64,000 nucleotides of DNA from Solimonas sp. (lineage in GTDB: Bacteria; Pseudomonadota; Gammaproteobacteria; Nevskiales; Nevskiaceae). Below the pieces are notes generated by a model. The model did no database searches. It saw nothing but the letters and a program-made list of their open reading frames with translations, and was not told the origin of the DNA. The position numbers were made by a program, and so were the translations under genes. The stretch lies in NCBI GenBank assembly GCA_030149365.1, contig JASBRP010000011.1:1-64000 (forward strand), given 5' to 3'. Shown here piece by piece: positions 37,328-47,124 of this stretch. Within the stretch, counting starts at the first letter, position 1, and each line of letters begins with the position of its first letter.

Positions 37328-37337
37328 GACAACGCAC

Positions 37338-38987
37338 ATGGCCTCGCTGACCCACGCTGACATCGTGCTGTACGCCGCTATCGCGGTGTACTGGATCGCC
37401 TGGTGGTGGATGACGCTGCCGGCACGCCGTGTCCTGCTGTGGCTGGCAGCGCTGGTGGTGCTGGCTGCCGGTATCCAGGGCGTGCTCGATGACCGCTGGC
37501 AGGCCGGGGCGGGAGCCGTGGCGGGTGCCTTCTTCCTGCTGGGCGCGGTGGCCGCCGGCCGCCGCCGCATATTGCTCGGCTGCCTGCTGAGCCTGGCTGG
37601 CGCCGTCGGCATTGCGCTGCCGTGGTGGTTCCCCGCCACGCCGCTGCCGGCACCCTCGGGCCCCTACGTGGTCGGCACGCGCAGCTTCGAGCTGGTGGAC
37701 GCGTCGCGACCTGGCCTGTTCGGTGCCGCTGCCGGCGAGCCGCGACGCCTGCTGGTGCGCGCCTGGTACCCGGCCTCGCCGGCAGCAGGTGCGCAGCCGC
37801 GCCACTACTTCAGCGAGGCGGAAGCGAAAAGCACGGCGCGCGGATTCGGCGACCTGCTCGGCTTTCCGCCGCTGCTGGGCTATCTCAAGCACGTCCGCAC
37901 GAACTCCTACGAAGATGCTCCGCTGGCGAGTGGCGCCGGACGCCTGCCGACGCTGTTCTACAGCCATGGCTACACCGGCTACGCCCAGCTCAATGCCGCG
38001 CTGATGGAGGAGCTGGCCAGCCATGGCTATGTGATCTACTCGGTGCAGCACACCGGCGATTCCTCGCCCACGGTGTTCCCCGACGGCAGCGTGGCGCCGA
38101 TGGACCCGGCGCTGTTACGGCACATGCAGGAGTCCTTCAAGACGGGTTTTCCGCCCGACCTGATCCGCGCCTACTCCACCACCGACTTCAACGAGCGCAT
38201 CGACGCGCAGCTGGCCACGGCGGAGCAGATGGCGGCGCAGCGCGATCGCACGGCGGTGGAGAGCCCCTGGGTGTGGTTTGCCGACCGCCTGTTCGTGCAC
38301 GACCGCCTGCAGGCGGGCCAGGTGCCGGCGAACGTGGCGGAGCTGGTAGCGGCCAGCGATTTCTCGCGCACCGGCGAGATGGGCATCTCCTTCGGCGGCA
38401 CCACGTCGGCCGCGATCTGCCTGGTGGACCGGCGCTGCGCGGCGGCGGTGAATCTCGACGGTGGCGATTTCCACTTCAACACCTTCGCCGTCGACCTGCC
38501 GGTGCCGCTGCTGATGTTCCATGCCGAATTCGCAGGCTTCTACCGGATGCTGGGCCTGGAGCCGAAGGGCGAGCTGCACAGCTTCAACGATTTCTCCTAC
38601 GAGGCTTTCGACCATGCCGGGCAGCGTGCCGACGTCTACCGCATGGTGCTGCGGGGTGCGGTGCACTCCGGCCTGACCGACACGGGCCTGTTCCTGCGCC
38701 GGCCATTGCGCGACGACATGTTCGGCACCGCGCCGGACGAGATCCTGGTGGGCGCGCCCAATGCCTTCGTGCTGGGCTTCTTCGACCATCACCTGCGCGG
38801 CATGGACAACGGCTTCCCGGACGTGCAGTACCGCCGCTACGACGGCTGGGTGCAGCGCTATGACAACTCGGCGGTCCGGCAGTGGTGGTCGGGCCTGCCG
38901 CCGGAGCAGCAAGAGGGCATCGCGGCGCGCATCGCGCGCCTCAAGGCGCAACTGCCGCCTGCCGCCACTGGAGTCCGCCATGACTGA
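37338..38987 (+). CDS. Alpha/beta hydrolase (PAF-acetylhydrolase/dienelactone-hydrolase-like) with N-terminal TM region
   Basis: LFYSHGYTGYAQLNAALMEELASHGYVIYSVQH; nucleophile region GEMGISFGGTTSA. Confidence 0.8.
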   Translation: MASLTHADIVLYAAIAVYWIAWWWMTLPARRVLLWLAALVVLAAGIQGVLDDRWQAGAGAVAGAFFLLGAVAAGRRRILLGCLLSLAGAVGIALPWWFPATPLPAPSGPYVVGTRSFELVDASRPGLFGAAAGEPRRLLVRAWYPASPAAGAQPRHYFSEAEAKSTARGFGDLLGFPPLLGYLKHVRTNSYEDAPLASGAGRLPTLFYSHGYTGYAQLNAALMEELASHGYVIYSVQHTGDSSPTVFPDGSVAPMDPALLRHMQESFKTGFPPDLIRAYSTTDFNERIDAQLATAEQMAAQRDRTAVESPWVWFADRLFVHDRLQAGQVPANVAELVAASDFSRTGEMGISFGGTTSAAICLVDRRCAAAVNLDGGDFHFNTFAVDLPVPLLMFHAEFAGFYRMLGLEPKGELHSFNDFSYEAFDHAGQRADVYRMVLRGAVHSGLTDTGLFLRRPLRDDMFGTAPDEILVGAPNAFVLGFFDHHLRGMDNGFPDVQYRRYDGWVQRYDNSAVRQWWSGLPPEQQEGIAARIARLKAQLPPAATGVRHD

Positions 38988-39987
38988 GCGTATCGAGACA
39001 CTGCCCGCGCTGGAGGCCGTGGTCGGCAAAGTGCCCGGGCCGCGCGATCTCAAGGTCATTGACTTCCTCGACGCCGCTTCGCTGCGCTGGCTGCAGACTT
39101 CGCCATTGCTGTTCGCCGCCTTCGGCGACGCGGGCGACATCGCGATCACCCTCGGCGGCGGCGCGCCCGGCTTCGTACAGGCCCCGGACGCGCGCCGGCT
39201 GCGCATTCCGCTGGCGTTGCTGGACCATCCAGAGCAGGCCCAGCCGGGCCTGGGTTTCGGCGGCCTGTTCCTGTCGCCGAGCCTCTGCGAGACGCTGCGC
39301 GTCAACGGCCATGTCGCGGCCGTGGCGGAGGGCTTTGCCGAGATTGACGTGCGCGAGTGCTATCTGCACTGCGCCAAGGCGCTGATCCGCTCGGAGTTCT
39401 GGAAGGGCGAGCCGGGCGGCGAGATTCCGGACGCGGCGGCGGCCTTCGTCGATGCCAGCCGCTTCATGGCGCTGGCGACGGTCAACGAGCAGGGCCAGGC
39501 CGACGTTAGCCCCAAGGGCGATCCGCGCGGCGCGATGCTGCAGATGCGCGGCGGCGATGCCTGGTTTGCCGACCGCCCGGGCAACCGCCGCGTCGACAGC
39601 TTCCGCAACATCCTGGCGCAGCCGCGGGTGGCCGCGGCGGTGCTGGTGCCGGGTTCGACGCATGTGGTGCTGCTGTCGGGTGCCGCGCGCATCACCACGG
39701 ACGCGGCGATGCGCGCGGTGTTCACCGTGGCCGAGCGCCTGCCCAAGCTCGCCACCTGCATCGGGCAGCCGCTGCTGCAGGCCTACGACAGTGCCGCGCT
39801 GGCGCGTGCGCAGCCCTGGCCGGCGCTACCGGCCGCTGCCGATCTCGACCCGGCCGCGATCTTCAAGGCGCATGTGCTGCACAGCAAATCGGGCGGCATC
39901 ATGGCCGGCATCGCGCGCACCGCGCTGGCGGTGCCCGGCTTCATGGACAAGACCCTGCAGAACGACTACAAGAAGAACCTCTACTGA
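38980..39987 (+). CDS. Pyridoxamine 5'-phosphate oxidase (PNPOx)-like flavin-binding protein
   Basis: FMALATVNEQGQADVSPKGDPRGAMLQMRGGDAWFADRPGNRRVDSFRNILAQPRVAAAVLVPG; start overlaps the upstream stop. Confidence 0.83.
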   Translation: MTERIETLPALEAVVGKVPGPRDLKVIDFLDAASLRWLQTSPLLFAAFGDAGDIAITLGGGAPGFVQAPDARRLRIPLALLDHPEQAQPGLGFGGLFLSPSLCETLRVNGHVAAVAEGFAEIDVRECYLHCAKALIRSEFWKGEPGGEIPDAAAAFVDASRFMALATVNEQGQADVSPKGDPRGAMLQMRGGDAWFADRPGNRRVDSFRNILAQPRVAAAVLVPGSTHVVLLSGAARITTDAAMRAVFTVAERLPKLATCIGQPLLQAYDSAALARAQPWPALPAAADLDPAAIFKAHVLHSKSGGIMAGIARTALAVPGFMDKTLQNDYKKNLY

Positions 39988-41141
39988 TGAGCAACCAAGC
40001 CAATACGCCAGGTCGCTGGTTCCGTTTCAATCTCTGGTTGCACCGCTGGACCAGCCTGATCGCGACGATCCCCTTCCTGATCCTGTGCATCACCGGCACG
40101 ATCCTGATCTTCCACGAGGAAATCGAAGAAGCCCTGGGCGAGGTGCCGGTGTCGCAGCACGCCGCCGAGACGCCGCAGCGCCCGGCGTCGGAGTCCATCG
40201 CCAACGTGCTGGCGGCCTATCCGGACGAGCGCGTGCTCAGCACCGGGCTGGACCCGGAGCATCATCCCGGCGTGATGCTGGTAGTCACCGGCCCCAAGGA
40301 GGCCAAGAGCTTCGAGGGCGCCAAGGTGCGCTTCACCGACCTGGTCACCGCGCAGCCGGTGGGCGATCCGGACCCTGGCATGACTTTCACCGGATTCCTG
40401 CTGGAGCTGCATGCCGAGTGGTTCCTGGGGCCCATCGGCGAGCTGATCGGCGCGCTGATCGCGCTGCTGGTGTTCCTGTCGCTGGTCTCCGGCATCGTGG
40501 TCTACGCCCCCTATGTGCGGCGCATGGCCTTCGGCGTGCTGCGCCGTGGCAAGGACGCGCGCCTGCTGCAGCTGGACCTGCACAACTTCATGGGCGCGGT
40601 GGTGTTGGGCTGGGCCCTGGTGGTGACGGTGACCGGCTTCCTGCTGGGTTTCAACTCCGTGGCGATCGGCGTCTGGCAGATGACCGAGCTCGGCCACCTG
40701 CGCGAGGAAGCCAACCGCATGGAGCCGGTGGATGCGCGCCATCCGCCCGTCAACGTGGACCGCGCCTATGCCATCGCGCAGGCCGCGGCGCCGGAAGGCT
40801 GGACGGTCAGCACCATGGTCTACCCGCTGACGGAGTTCTCCACGCCGCGCCACTACACCGCGCTGCTGGTGGGCAACCAGGGCGTGGACGAGCGCCTGTT
40901 CCGCGTGGTGATCGTCGACGCCAAGACCGGCGAGGTGCCGATCATCCCGGAGGTACCGGCCTACATCACGGCGATCTCGCTGTCGCAGCCGCTGCACTTC
41001 GGTGACTACGGCGGCCTGCCGCTGAAGCTGCTGTGGACCGCCTGCACCTGGATGACGCTGTTCATCACCGCCAACGGTGCCTGGCTGTGGTGGGACCGCC
41101 GCCGCAAGCGCCAGGCCGTTCCGGCGGGAGTGCCGGCATGA
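39987..41141 (+). CDS. PepSY-associated TM-helix protein (FoxB/FegR-like membrane oxidoreductase family)
   Basis: WFRFNLWLHRWTSLIATIPFLILCITGTILIFHEEIE; several TMs; FMGAVVLGWALVVTVTGFLLGF. Confidence 0.85.
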   Translation: MSNQANTPGRWFRFNLWLHRWTSLIATIPFLILCITGTILIFHEEIEEALGEVPVSQHAAETPQRPASESIANVLAAYPDERVLSTGLDPEHHPGVMLVVTGPKEAKSFEGAKVRFTDLVTAQPVGDPDPGMTFTGFLLELHAEWFLGPIGELIGALIALLVFLSLVSGIVVYAPYVRRMAFGVLRRGKDARLLQLDLHNFMGAVVLGWALVVTVTGFLLGFNSVAIGVWQMTELGHLREEANRMEPVDARHPPVNVDRAYAIAQAAAPEGWTVSTMVYPLTEFSTPRHYTALLVGNQGVDERLFRVVIVDAKTGEVPIIPEVPAYITAISLSQPLHFGDYGGLPLKLLWTACTWMTLFITANGAWLWWDRRRKRQAVPAGVPA

Positions 41142-41377
41142 CAAATTCGTCTGGAACGAATTTGGACAGCCGCAAGGCTGGCCCCGCAGGGGCGAACTCC
41201 AGGGATGGAGTTCGCAGCAAGGTCCTGAAGCTGGTCCTGGTCATGGCGCTGCTCAGCGTCGCCGGCATCATCGGCATGCTGCTGGTGGACTCGGCGCTGG
41301 ACTGGGTGTTCTTCGCGCTGGCGGCGCTGCCGCTGGCGGTCGGTGGCTGGCGCTACGCGGAGCAGCGCCGACGCTAG
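41138..41377 (+). CDS. Small hypothetical membrane protein
   Basis: ATGA overlap with the preceding stop; two predicted TMs (LVLVMALLSVAGIIGMLLVD, WVFFALAALPLAVGGW). Confidence 0.6.
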   Translation: MTNSSGTNLDSRKAGPAGANSRDGVRSKVLKLVLVMALLSVAGIIGMLLVDSALDWVFFALAALPLAVGGWRYAEQRRR

Positions 41378-41910
41378 CGCTGCTCCGAGGCTTCCGCGCC
41401 GTCCTGCTTCTGCCGTGGCGCTGTCTGTAGCGCCTCCACCAGCAGCGCCAGCGCCGCCTCGGTGAAGGCCCACATGTTCTCCACGCGGTCGCTGTTGCCG
41501 GTGCGTAGCGTGCGCACCAGCGACAGCGGACCGGTGATCGCCAGGCAGGTATGGCCGGCGGGATCGCCGTAGGGGTTGCCCGAAGGACCGGCGGCGCCGG
41601 TCTCGGCCAGGCCCCAGGTGATGCGGCCATGCTTGGCCTTGACCGCCTCGGCCAGCCACTGCGCGTAGGGCTCGGAGCTGGAGCGGATGCCGCGCGCGCG
41701 CATCTCGTCGGTGGAGATGCCGGCCAGGCCGCGGATGGAGCGGGCGGAGTAGGTGATGGCGCCACCGGCGAAATAGGCGGAGGCGCCCGGCTGGGCCAGC
41801 AGGCTGGCGGCGATCAGGCCGCCAGCAGAGGTCTCCGCCACGGCGATCTTCTCGCCGCGCTCCTTGAGCAACTGGCCGGCCTCGCGGCCCAGGAACAGGA
41901 TGTCGCGCAT
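41374..41910 (-). CDS. CinA-family nicotinamide-nucleotide amidohydrolase
   Basis: KIAVAETSAGGLIAASLLAQPGASAYFAGGAITYS...TWGLAETGAAGPSGNPYGDPAGHTCLAI. Confidence 0.88.
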   Translation of the reverse strand: MRDILFLGREAGQLLKERGEKIAVAETSAGGLIAASLLAQPGASAYFAGGAITYSARSIRGLAGISTDEMRARGIRSSSEPYAQWLAEAVKAKHGRITWGLAETGAAGPSGNPYGDPAGHTCLAITGPLSLVRTLRTGNSDRVENMWAFTEAALALLVEALQTAPRQKQDGAEASEQR

Positions 41911-41956
41911 ACGCCTCTCATGGCGGGGTGATGCGCGATGCTAGCCGCAATCTGCC

Positions 41957-43072
41957 TCAGAGGTCGAAGTCCACCCATAGCGCGGCATGGTCGGAGGCGG
42001 CGTCCTTCTCGCTTTCCATGGTGTCCAGGTGCGGAAAAAGGGTGCCGTGCTTGCCTCCCCAGACGCCGCGGCGCTCGATGCCCCCTGCGCTGGCCTTGGC
42101 CGCCAGCTTGGGCGACATCAGGATGTAGTCGAGCTTGGCCGAGGCGGTGCCGTTGCCGTGCGTGCCGTCGCGCCCGTCGCCCTTGAATTTCTTGTGCGAC
42201 ATGACATCGATCAGGTCGGAGCCTTCGCGCAGCAGAGGGTCCATGGGCGGCTGGTCCGGTGTTTCGTTGAGGTCGCCGACGATGGCGACGTACTTGAAGC
42301 CCTGCTTGAGGCGGAGATCGTAGATCTCGCGCACGCGTGCCGCTTGGCGGCGGCGCTTCTCCGCCGAGGCCGCGGCGCCGCCATAGCCCTTGCTCTTGAA
42401 ATGGTTGACCAGCACCAGCAGGCGGTTGCCCTGGGGCGTCTCGATCTCGTACTCGGCGCAATCGCGGCTGAACACGCGTCCTTCGATATCCTCGTCGTCC
42501 ACGTGGCTGCACATGGAGACGATGTCGTAGCCCTCGTGGCTCATCAGGCCCACGTCGATGCCGCGGTCGTCGTTGCCGTCGATCAGCATCACGTGGGCAA
42601 AGGGCTTGGCGGTGACGCTGGGAAGCACGTCGTCGTTGAAACGACGCAGGCCGGTGCGATCCTCCGCCTCCACCACGCAGAGCACGTCGGCGCGCAGCAG
42701 GTCCACGATGCGGGCCGTATTCTCGGTGGCCGCCTCCTTCACCGCCTCGGTGATCAGTTCGAACCAGCCGATCCAGTCGAGCCGGCCACCGGCCTCGATC
42801 TGCACCGGCCCCGACTTGGGCTTTCGCAGGAACTTGCCGCGGATGTCGCGCAGGCGGATGTAGGCGCTGGCGCCATTGGTGAGCAGGCCCTTGTGACGCT
42901 GCATGATCGCCAGGATCTTCTTCTTGATGGCTGCGGTGTAGACCGGCTCCTGGATCAGCTCGTTGAGCTGGGCGTAGTCCTGCAGGATGGCCTTGCCGTC
43001 CTGCCAGCCGTCCAGGTTCATCACCTTGGCCCGCTGGAACATGTTCTCGACATTGAAGGTTGCCAGGCGCAT
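41957..43072 (-). CDS. Endonuclease/exonuclease/phosphatase family protein
   Basis: RLATFNVENMF...VVEAED...VNHFKSKGYG...AIVGDLNETPD...SDHAALWVDFDL. Confidence 0.88.
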   Translation of the reverse strand: MRLATFNVENMFQRAKVMNLDGWQDGKAILQDYAQLNELIQEPVYTAAIKKKILAIMQRHKGLLTNGASAYIRLRDIRGKFLRKPKSGPVQIEAGGRLDWIGWFELITEAVKEAATENTARIVDLLRADVLCVVEAEDRTGLRRFNDDVLPSVTAKPFAHVMLIDGNDDRGIDVGLMSHEGYDIVSMCSHVDDEDIEGRVFSRDCAEYEIETPQGNRLLVLVNHFKSKGYGGAAASAEKRRRQAARVREIYDLRLKQGFKYVAIVGDLNETPDQPPMDPLLREGSDLIDVMSHKKFKGDGRDGTHGNGTASAKLDYILMSPKLAAKASAGGIERRGVWGGKHGTLFPHLDTMESEKDAASDHAALWVDFDL

Positions 43073-43176
43073 GACCGCTCTCCCGTTGTGACGCCGCTCC
43101 CCGGCGGCAGGGAAAACGCTAACCCGGCCTCCGGCGCCCGCGTCACCTCGGCGCTGTCATGTTTGCAGGGGAAACG

Positions 43177-43199
43177 AGGAAAAAGTCCCGCTTTTTCCT
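43177..43199 (-). terminator. AT-rich hairpin, possible terminator downstream of the AraC-family gene
   Basis: Perfect 9-bp stem AGGAAAAAG-tcccg-CTTTTTCCT just after the AraC stop (43207). Confidence 0.4.
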
Positions 43200-43206
43200 G
43201 CTTTTT

Positions 43207-44034
43207 TCAGGGGCGCATCAGGATGCTCGGCGGAGTGGCCCCCGCCAGCACGCTGGCCGGGGATACGCCGAACATCGCCTTGAAGGCATGGCTGAAGTGG
43301 GTGGAGCTGGCAAAGCCGGCGTCGAAGGCGGCAGTGGTCAGGGAGGCGCCTGCGGCGATGCGCTCCAGCGCATGGCGGAAGCGGATCCAGATGCGGAAGC
43401 GGCGCAGCGGCACGCCGGTCTGGTCCTGGAACAGGTGCTGCAGGCGGCTGGGCGAGAGCGCGGCGGCTTCGGCCAGCGCCGCCAGTGGCAGGTTTTCGCC
43501 GAGGTCTGCCTGCATGAGGCCGATGGTCTGGGCCACGCGGGCATCCAGCGCATTCACCTGCGGATAGAGACCCAATGCGGCCGCCAGGGCCTGTTCCAGC
43601 ACTGCGCCGCCGTCGTCCGGAGCCTGGTGGAAGTTCCGCAGGGCCTGCCGGAGCGGCGCCTCGCCAGGCAGGTCGAAGCAGGGCTCCCGTGCATCCCGCG
43701 CGGACATCGCCGGATGGAATGGCTGGTGCGGATCGTTGTAGTAGACCGCCGTGATGCCGCCGCGCAGGTCCAGCGCGTGCATGCAGCCGGCCGGCACCAG
43801 CGCGGTCTGCGCCTGGCGCCAGCGGCGCTCGGCGGAGAGGCGCACGCGCACCTCGCCCTGCAGCGCCACCAGCAGCACCGTGGCGGCATGGCGGTGCGGG
43901 GCCACCTCGCCCAGCGGGCCGATGAACAGCAGGCGCTGGGGCCACAGGCAGATCAGCGGCGTGGCGGCCTGCTGCGGGGCGGCAGCCGGTTTGGGCAAGT
44001 GTCGGGGCATGGCGGCGGGTAGATTGCGCGGCAT
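43207..44034 (-). CDS. AraC-family transcriptional regulator
   Basis: C-terminal double HTH: LAALAEAAALSPSRLQHLFQDQTGVPLRRFRIWIRFRHALERIAAGASLTTAAFDAGFASSTHFSHAFKAMFGVSP. Confidence 0.92.
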   Translation of the reverse strand: MPRNLPAAMPRHLPKPAAAPQQAATPLICLWPQRLLFIGPLGEVAPHRHAATVLLVALQGEVRVRLSAERRWRQAQTALVPAGCMHALDLRGGITAVYYNDPHQPFHPAMSARDAREPCFDLPGEAPLRQALRNFHQAPDDGGAVLEQALAAALGLYPQVNALDARVAQTIGLMQADLGENLPLAALAEAAALSPSRLQHLFQDQTGVPLRRFRIWIRFRHALERIAAGASLTTAAFDAGFASSTHFSHAFKAMFGVSPASVLAGATPPSILMRP

Positions 44035-44061
44035 CCTTTGCCAAGTCGAGCCCCGCCCGCC

Positions 44062-45021
44062 ATGAAGTCCACCGAGCCCGTTCCGGTCGCCGCCGTACAG
44101 TTGCAGGGCCGTCCCGGCGACATCGCCGGCAACCTGCGCGATGCGCGCGGCTATGCGGAGCAGGCCTTTGCCGCTGGTGCGCGGATCGTCGCGCTGCCGG
44201 AGTTCTTCCCTTCACCGGTGTACTACGACGAGCCCTTCGACGGCCAGGCGCTGGACGAGCACGACAATCCCGCGCTGGCGATGATGCTGGAGCTGGCGCA
44301 ACGGCACAGGGGCTACATCGGCGGCTCGATGGTGCTGCGCCGCGGCGCGGGCGTGTACAACACCTATTTCTTCGTGCAGCCCGATGGCCGCTGGTTCAGC
44401 CACGACAAGGACCTGCCGACCATGTGGGAAAACTGCTTCTACGAGCCGGGCAGCGATGATGGCTACATGAACACCGACCTGGGCGGCGTCGGCGCGGCGG
44501 TGTGCTGGGAGCTGATCCGCACGCAGACGGTGAAGCGCCTGCGCGGGCGCATCGGCCTGGCCATGACCGGCAACCATTGGTGGACCATCCCGTCGAACTG
44601 GCCGCTGCTGACGCCGCTGCTGCGCCCGCTGCACCGGATCAACCGCGGCTTCTCCGAAGAGGCGCCGGTGGAGTTCGCCAAGCGCCTGGGCGTGCCGGTG
44701 CTGCATGCCTCGCACTGCGGCCGTTTCCGCAGCCGCTTCCTGCTGCTGCCAGGCACGCAGTTGAGCGTGCCGCACGAATCCGAGTTCGTCGGCGCCACGC
44801 AGATCGTGGACGCCGCAGGACAGGTGTTGGTGCGTCGCAACGCCGCCGAGGGGCCGGGCATCGTCAGCGCCGAGATCCGCCTGGGGGCGCAGGCACCGGT
44901 GACGCCGCTGGACGAGGCGCGCTACTGGATACCGCCGCTGACGCTGCTGCACCGGGCCTATTGGCACCAGCAGAATGCCTGCGGCAAGAGTTTCTACCGC
45001 TCGCGGCACAAGGCCGCCTGA
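44062..45021 (+). CDS. Carbon-nitrogen hydrolase (nitrilase superfamily)
   Basis: VAAVQLQGRPGDIAGNL...IVALPEFFPSPVYYDEPF...DKDLPT...GAAVCWELIRTQTVKRLRGR. Confidence 0.85.
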   Translation: MKSTEPVPVAAVQLQGRPGDIAGNLRDARGYAEQAFAAGARIVALPEFFPSPVYYDEPFDGQALDEHDNPALAMMLELAQRHRGYIGGSMVLRRGAGVYNTYFFVQPDGRWFSHDKDLPTMWENCFYEPGSDDGYMNTDLGGVGAAVCWELIRTQTVKRLRGRIGLAMTGNHWWTIPSNWPLLTPLLRPLHRINRGFSEEAPVEFAKRLGVPVLHASHCGRFRSRFLLLPGTQLSVPHESEFVGATQIVDAAGQVLVRRNAAEGPGIVSAEIRLGAQAPVTPLDEARYWIPPLTLLHRAYWHQQNACGKSFYRSRHKAA

Positions 45022-45063
45022 GCGCATAACGATCAACCATAACAACACGAAGGGACCGCAGAC

Positions 45064-45516
45064 ATGCTCACCGCCGTACAGATCGCCCAGCTTGGCTGCG
45101 GCCTGTTCTTCATCACCGGCCTGCTCACCGGTATCTGGAAGTACCGCAGCATGATGAACAGCCCGGACGCGCAGGCGCCGGTCTATGTCGATATCTGCCA
45201 CCGCACCGCGCTGATGTATGCCTTCGCCTGCCTGGTGCTGGCGGAGTTCGCCAAGCTCAGCGCCTGGCCGGAGATGGTGAATGCCTGGGCGGTGGCGGTG
45301 CCGATCCTGTTCTTCGCGTCCGCGGTGATGATGTATGCGTTGCACGGCATCCTGCGCGATACCGACAACCAGCTGCGTCGTCCGCACAAGCTCGGCAGCG
45401 GCACGGTGCCGGGCGCGCTGATCACGCTCTACATGGTGGCGCTGATCGCGGGTGAGGTCGGCGGCTTCCTGGTGCTGTTCGCGGGCTTCGTGAAGACGCT
45501 GCTGGCCGCGGCTTGA
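45064..45516 (+). CDS. Hypothetical membrane protein (4 TM)
   Basis: 150-aa hydrophobic ORF with putative upstream AAGGGA ribosome-binding sequence. Confidence 0.7.
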   Translation: MLTAVQIAQLGCGLFFITGLLTGIWKYRSMMNSPDAQAPVYVDICHRTALMYAFACLVLAEFAKLSAWPEMVNAWAVAVPILFFASAVMMYALHGILRDTDNQLRRPHKLGSGTVPGALITLYMVALIAGEVGGFLVLFAGFVKTLLAAA

Positions 45517-45584
45517 TAAATATCAAGGCGCCACGCAAGCGCGGCGCCTAGGCTGGTGCAATCTCCACTGCACGAGCCTGGATC

Positions 45585-46196
45585 ATGGATGCATTGCTGC
45601 GGGCACAGATGCCCGATACACGGTTGATTGCCGAGGCCGGCGCGCTGGCGCGCGCCGCCTTCGACGACCGCCTGTTCCACCACACCCTGCGCACGCATTT
45701 TCTGGCATTGCGCTACGCCGAACGTTTCGGCGTGCACTGCGATCGCGAGCAGCTGGCGCTGGCCTGCCTGTTCCATGACCTGGGGCTGGTGGCGCCGCAC
45801 TATCGCGCAGACCGTGCCTTCACCTACAGCAGCTCGGCGGCGATGAAGGATTTCCTCCTGCAGCGAGGCTGGGAGCCGGAGCGGGTGCGGCCGGCGATGG
45901 AGGCCATCGATTTCCACATGCGGTTGCTGCCGCGCTGGGAGTTGGGCGAGACCGCCGGGCTGCTGCAGGTGGGTGCCTGGATGGATGTGACCGGGCTGCG
46001 TAGCTGGCGCGTGCCGGGTGCGGTGAAGCAGGCCCGCGCGCAGTTCCGGCGCGGCAGCTTCTTCTGGCAATTCAACGTTTGCCTGACGGGGCAGTTGCTT
46101 TCGCCGACGCGGGCGCTCGGCCTGCTGGCGCCAAGCGGGCGCGAGCCCGCGGGCCATTACTGCTGTGACGCGCACACGCCGCGAATCGCAGCGTGA
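45585..46196 (+). CDS. HD-domain phosphohydrolase (cyanamide-hydratase-like)
   Basis: FHHTLRTHFLALRYAERF...LACLFHDLGLV...AIDFHMRLLP HD-type metal ligands. Confidence 0.75.
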   Translation: MDALLRAQMPDTRLIAEAGALARAAFDDRLFHHTLRTHFLALRYAERFGVHCDREQLALACLFHDLGLVAPHYRADRAFTYSSSAAMKDFLLQRGWEPERVRPAMEAIDFHMRLLPRWELGETAGLLQVGAWMDVTGLRSWRVPGAVKQARAQFRRGSFFWQFNVCLTGQLLSPTRALGLLAPSGREPAGHYCCDAHTPRIAA

Positions 46197-46211
46197 TCCT
46201 CGGACGCTGCG

Positions 46212-46397
46212 CTAGCGCGTCAGCACCGGCGCGGCCACCGTGCCGGCGGCGACCGGCTCCTGCGCATGGAATGTGGCTGCCAACAGCAATGCGGCGACAC
46301 CCGCCACCACCGCGAGCTCCCTGGCGCGCGAACGGCGCGGCCGGCTCATCAGGGTGAGCGGCAACGGGATATTGTGCTGCTGTGCAGTGGTTTTCAT
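46212..46397 (-). CDS. Small hypothetical membrane protein (61 aa)
   Basis: MKTTAQQHNIPLPLTLMSRPRRSRARELAVVAGVAALLLAATFHAQEPVAAG..., one TM; start inside a longer spurious ORF. Confidence 0.5.
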   Translation of the reverse strand: MKTTAQQHNIPLPLTLMSRPRRSRARELAVVAGVAALLLAATFHAQEPVAAGTVAAPVLTR

Positions 46398-46637
46398 TGG
46401 AAGTCCCTTCGACGTCGTGGCAGGGCGATAGGGCAAGGTCCATGCCGGAAGGCATTGTGCGGCCAAGCCCTTGATGTTTCTGTGCGCGGCATCGCGAAAG
46501 CCGGAAATCTGCGCTGCAGTTTGCATGAACAGCGTCACAGTCCCCTGCAGATTCCGGCTGTGGCCGCGGGCAATGCGCATGCGCTTGTCGGCCCTGCCGC
46601 CCGCCGGCATAGTCGTGACTCGCATGGGGAGCTTTTC

Positions 46638-46937
46638 ATGGATGAAAGGGCTGCTGCTTCCTTGTGCCGGGAATTGGACCGTATCGCTCGCGCAGAACCA
46701 GGGGCTGGGGGACGGGCGCTGGAGGGCGTACTCGCCATCTGCCACCAATTGCATGATGTGCAGTCCCGTTCTCCCCGCACATCGGAACGCCTGCGCAAAC
46801 TGCTGGCGCTGATGCAGGATTGGACCCTGCTTGATGGCTGGCGCGACTACGGCCTGGCGCCAGGCGTGCCCAGTGCCGCAATGGTCGAGATGATCGGGAG
46901 TATCCGCGAAGACCTCTGCCCGCCGCAGCCGGCTTGA
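46638..46937 (+). CDS. Small helical protein, paralog 1 of a local family
   Basis: MDERAAASLCRELDRIARAEPGAGGRALEGVLAI...TSERLRKLLALMQDWTLLDGWRDYG; homologous to the ORFs at 47709 and 49721. Confidence 0.75.
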   Translation: MDERAAASLCRELDRIARAEPGAGGRALEGVLAICHQLHDVQSRSPRTSERLRKLLALMQDWTLLDGWRDYGLAPGVPSAAMVEMIGSIREDLCPPQPA

Positions 46938-47124
46938 AGATTCTCCGGCCGCCATTGATAGAAGCCTCATCCTGCAAGCCCGCTGCCCCCCGGGCTCCTG
47001 CGAAATGCAAGGGAGTCTGAATCGCCGCTGAATCCACCCCATTGAATTGCTGGGGGTTTTATTCAGCGGCCATTTGGCCTGACCGTTGCTTGAGCCTTGC
47101 CATGACTTACGGCGGGGGCAGGAC

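Noticed and set aside
45526-45549. AGGCGCC...GGCGCCT hairpin after 45516 as a terminator
   Set aside because: Good stem but no T-run on either strand; function cannot be supported.
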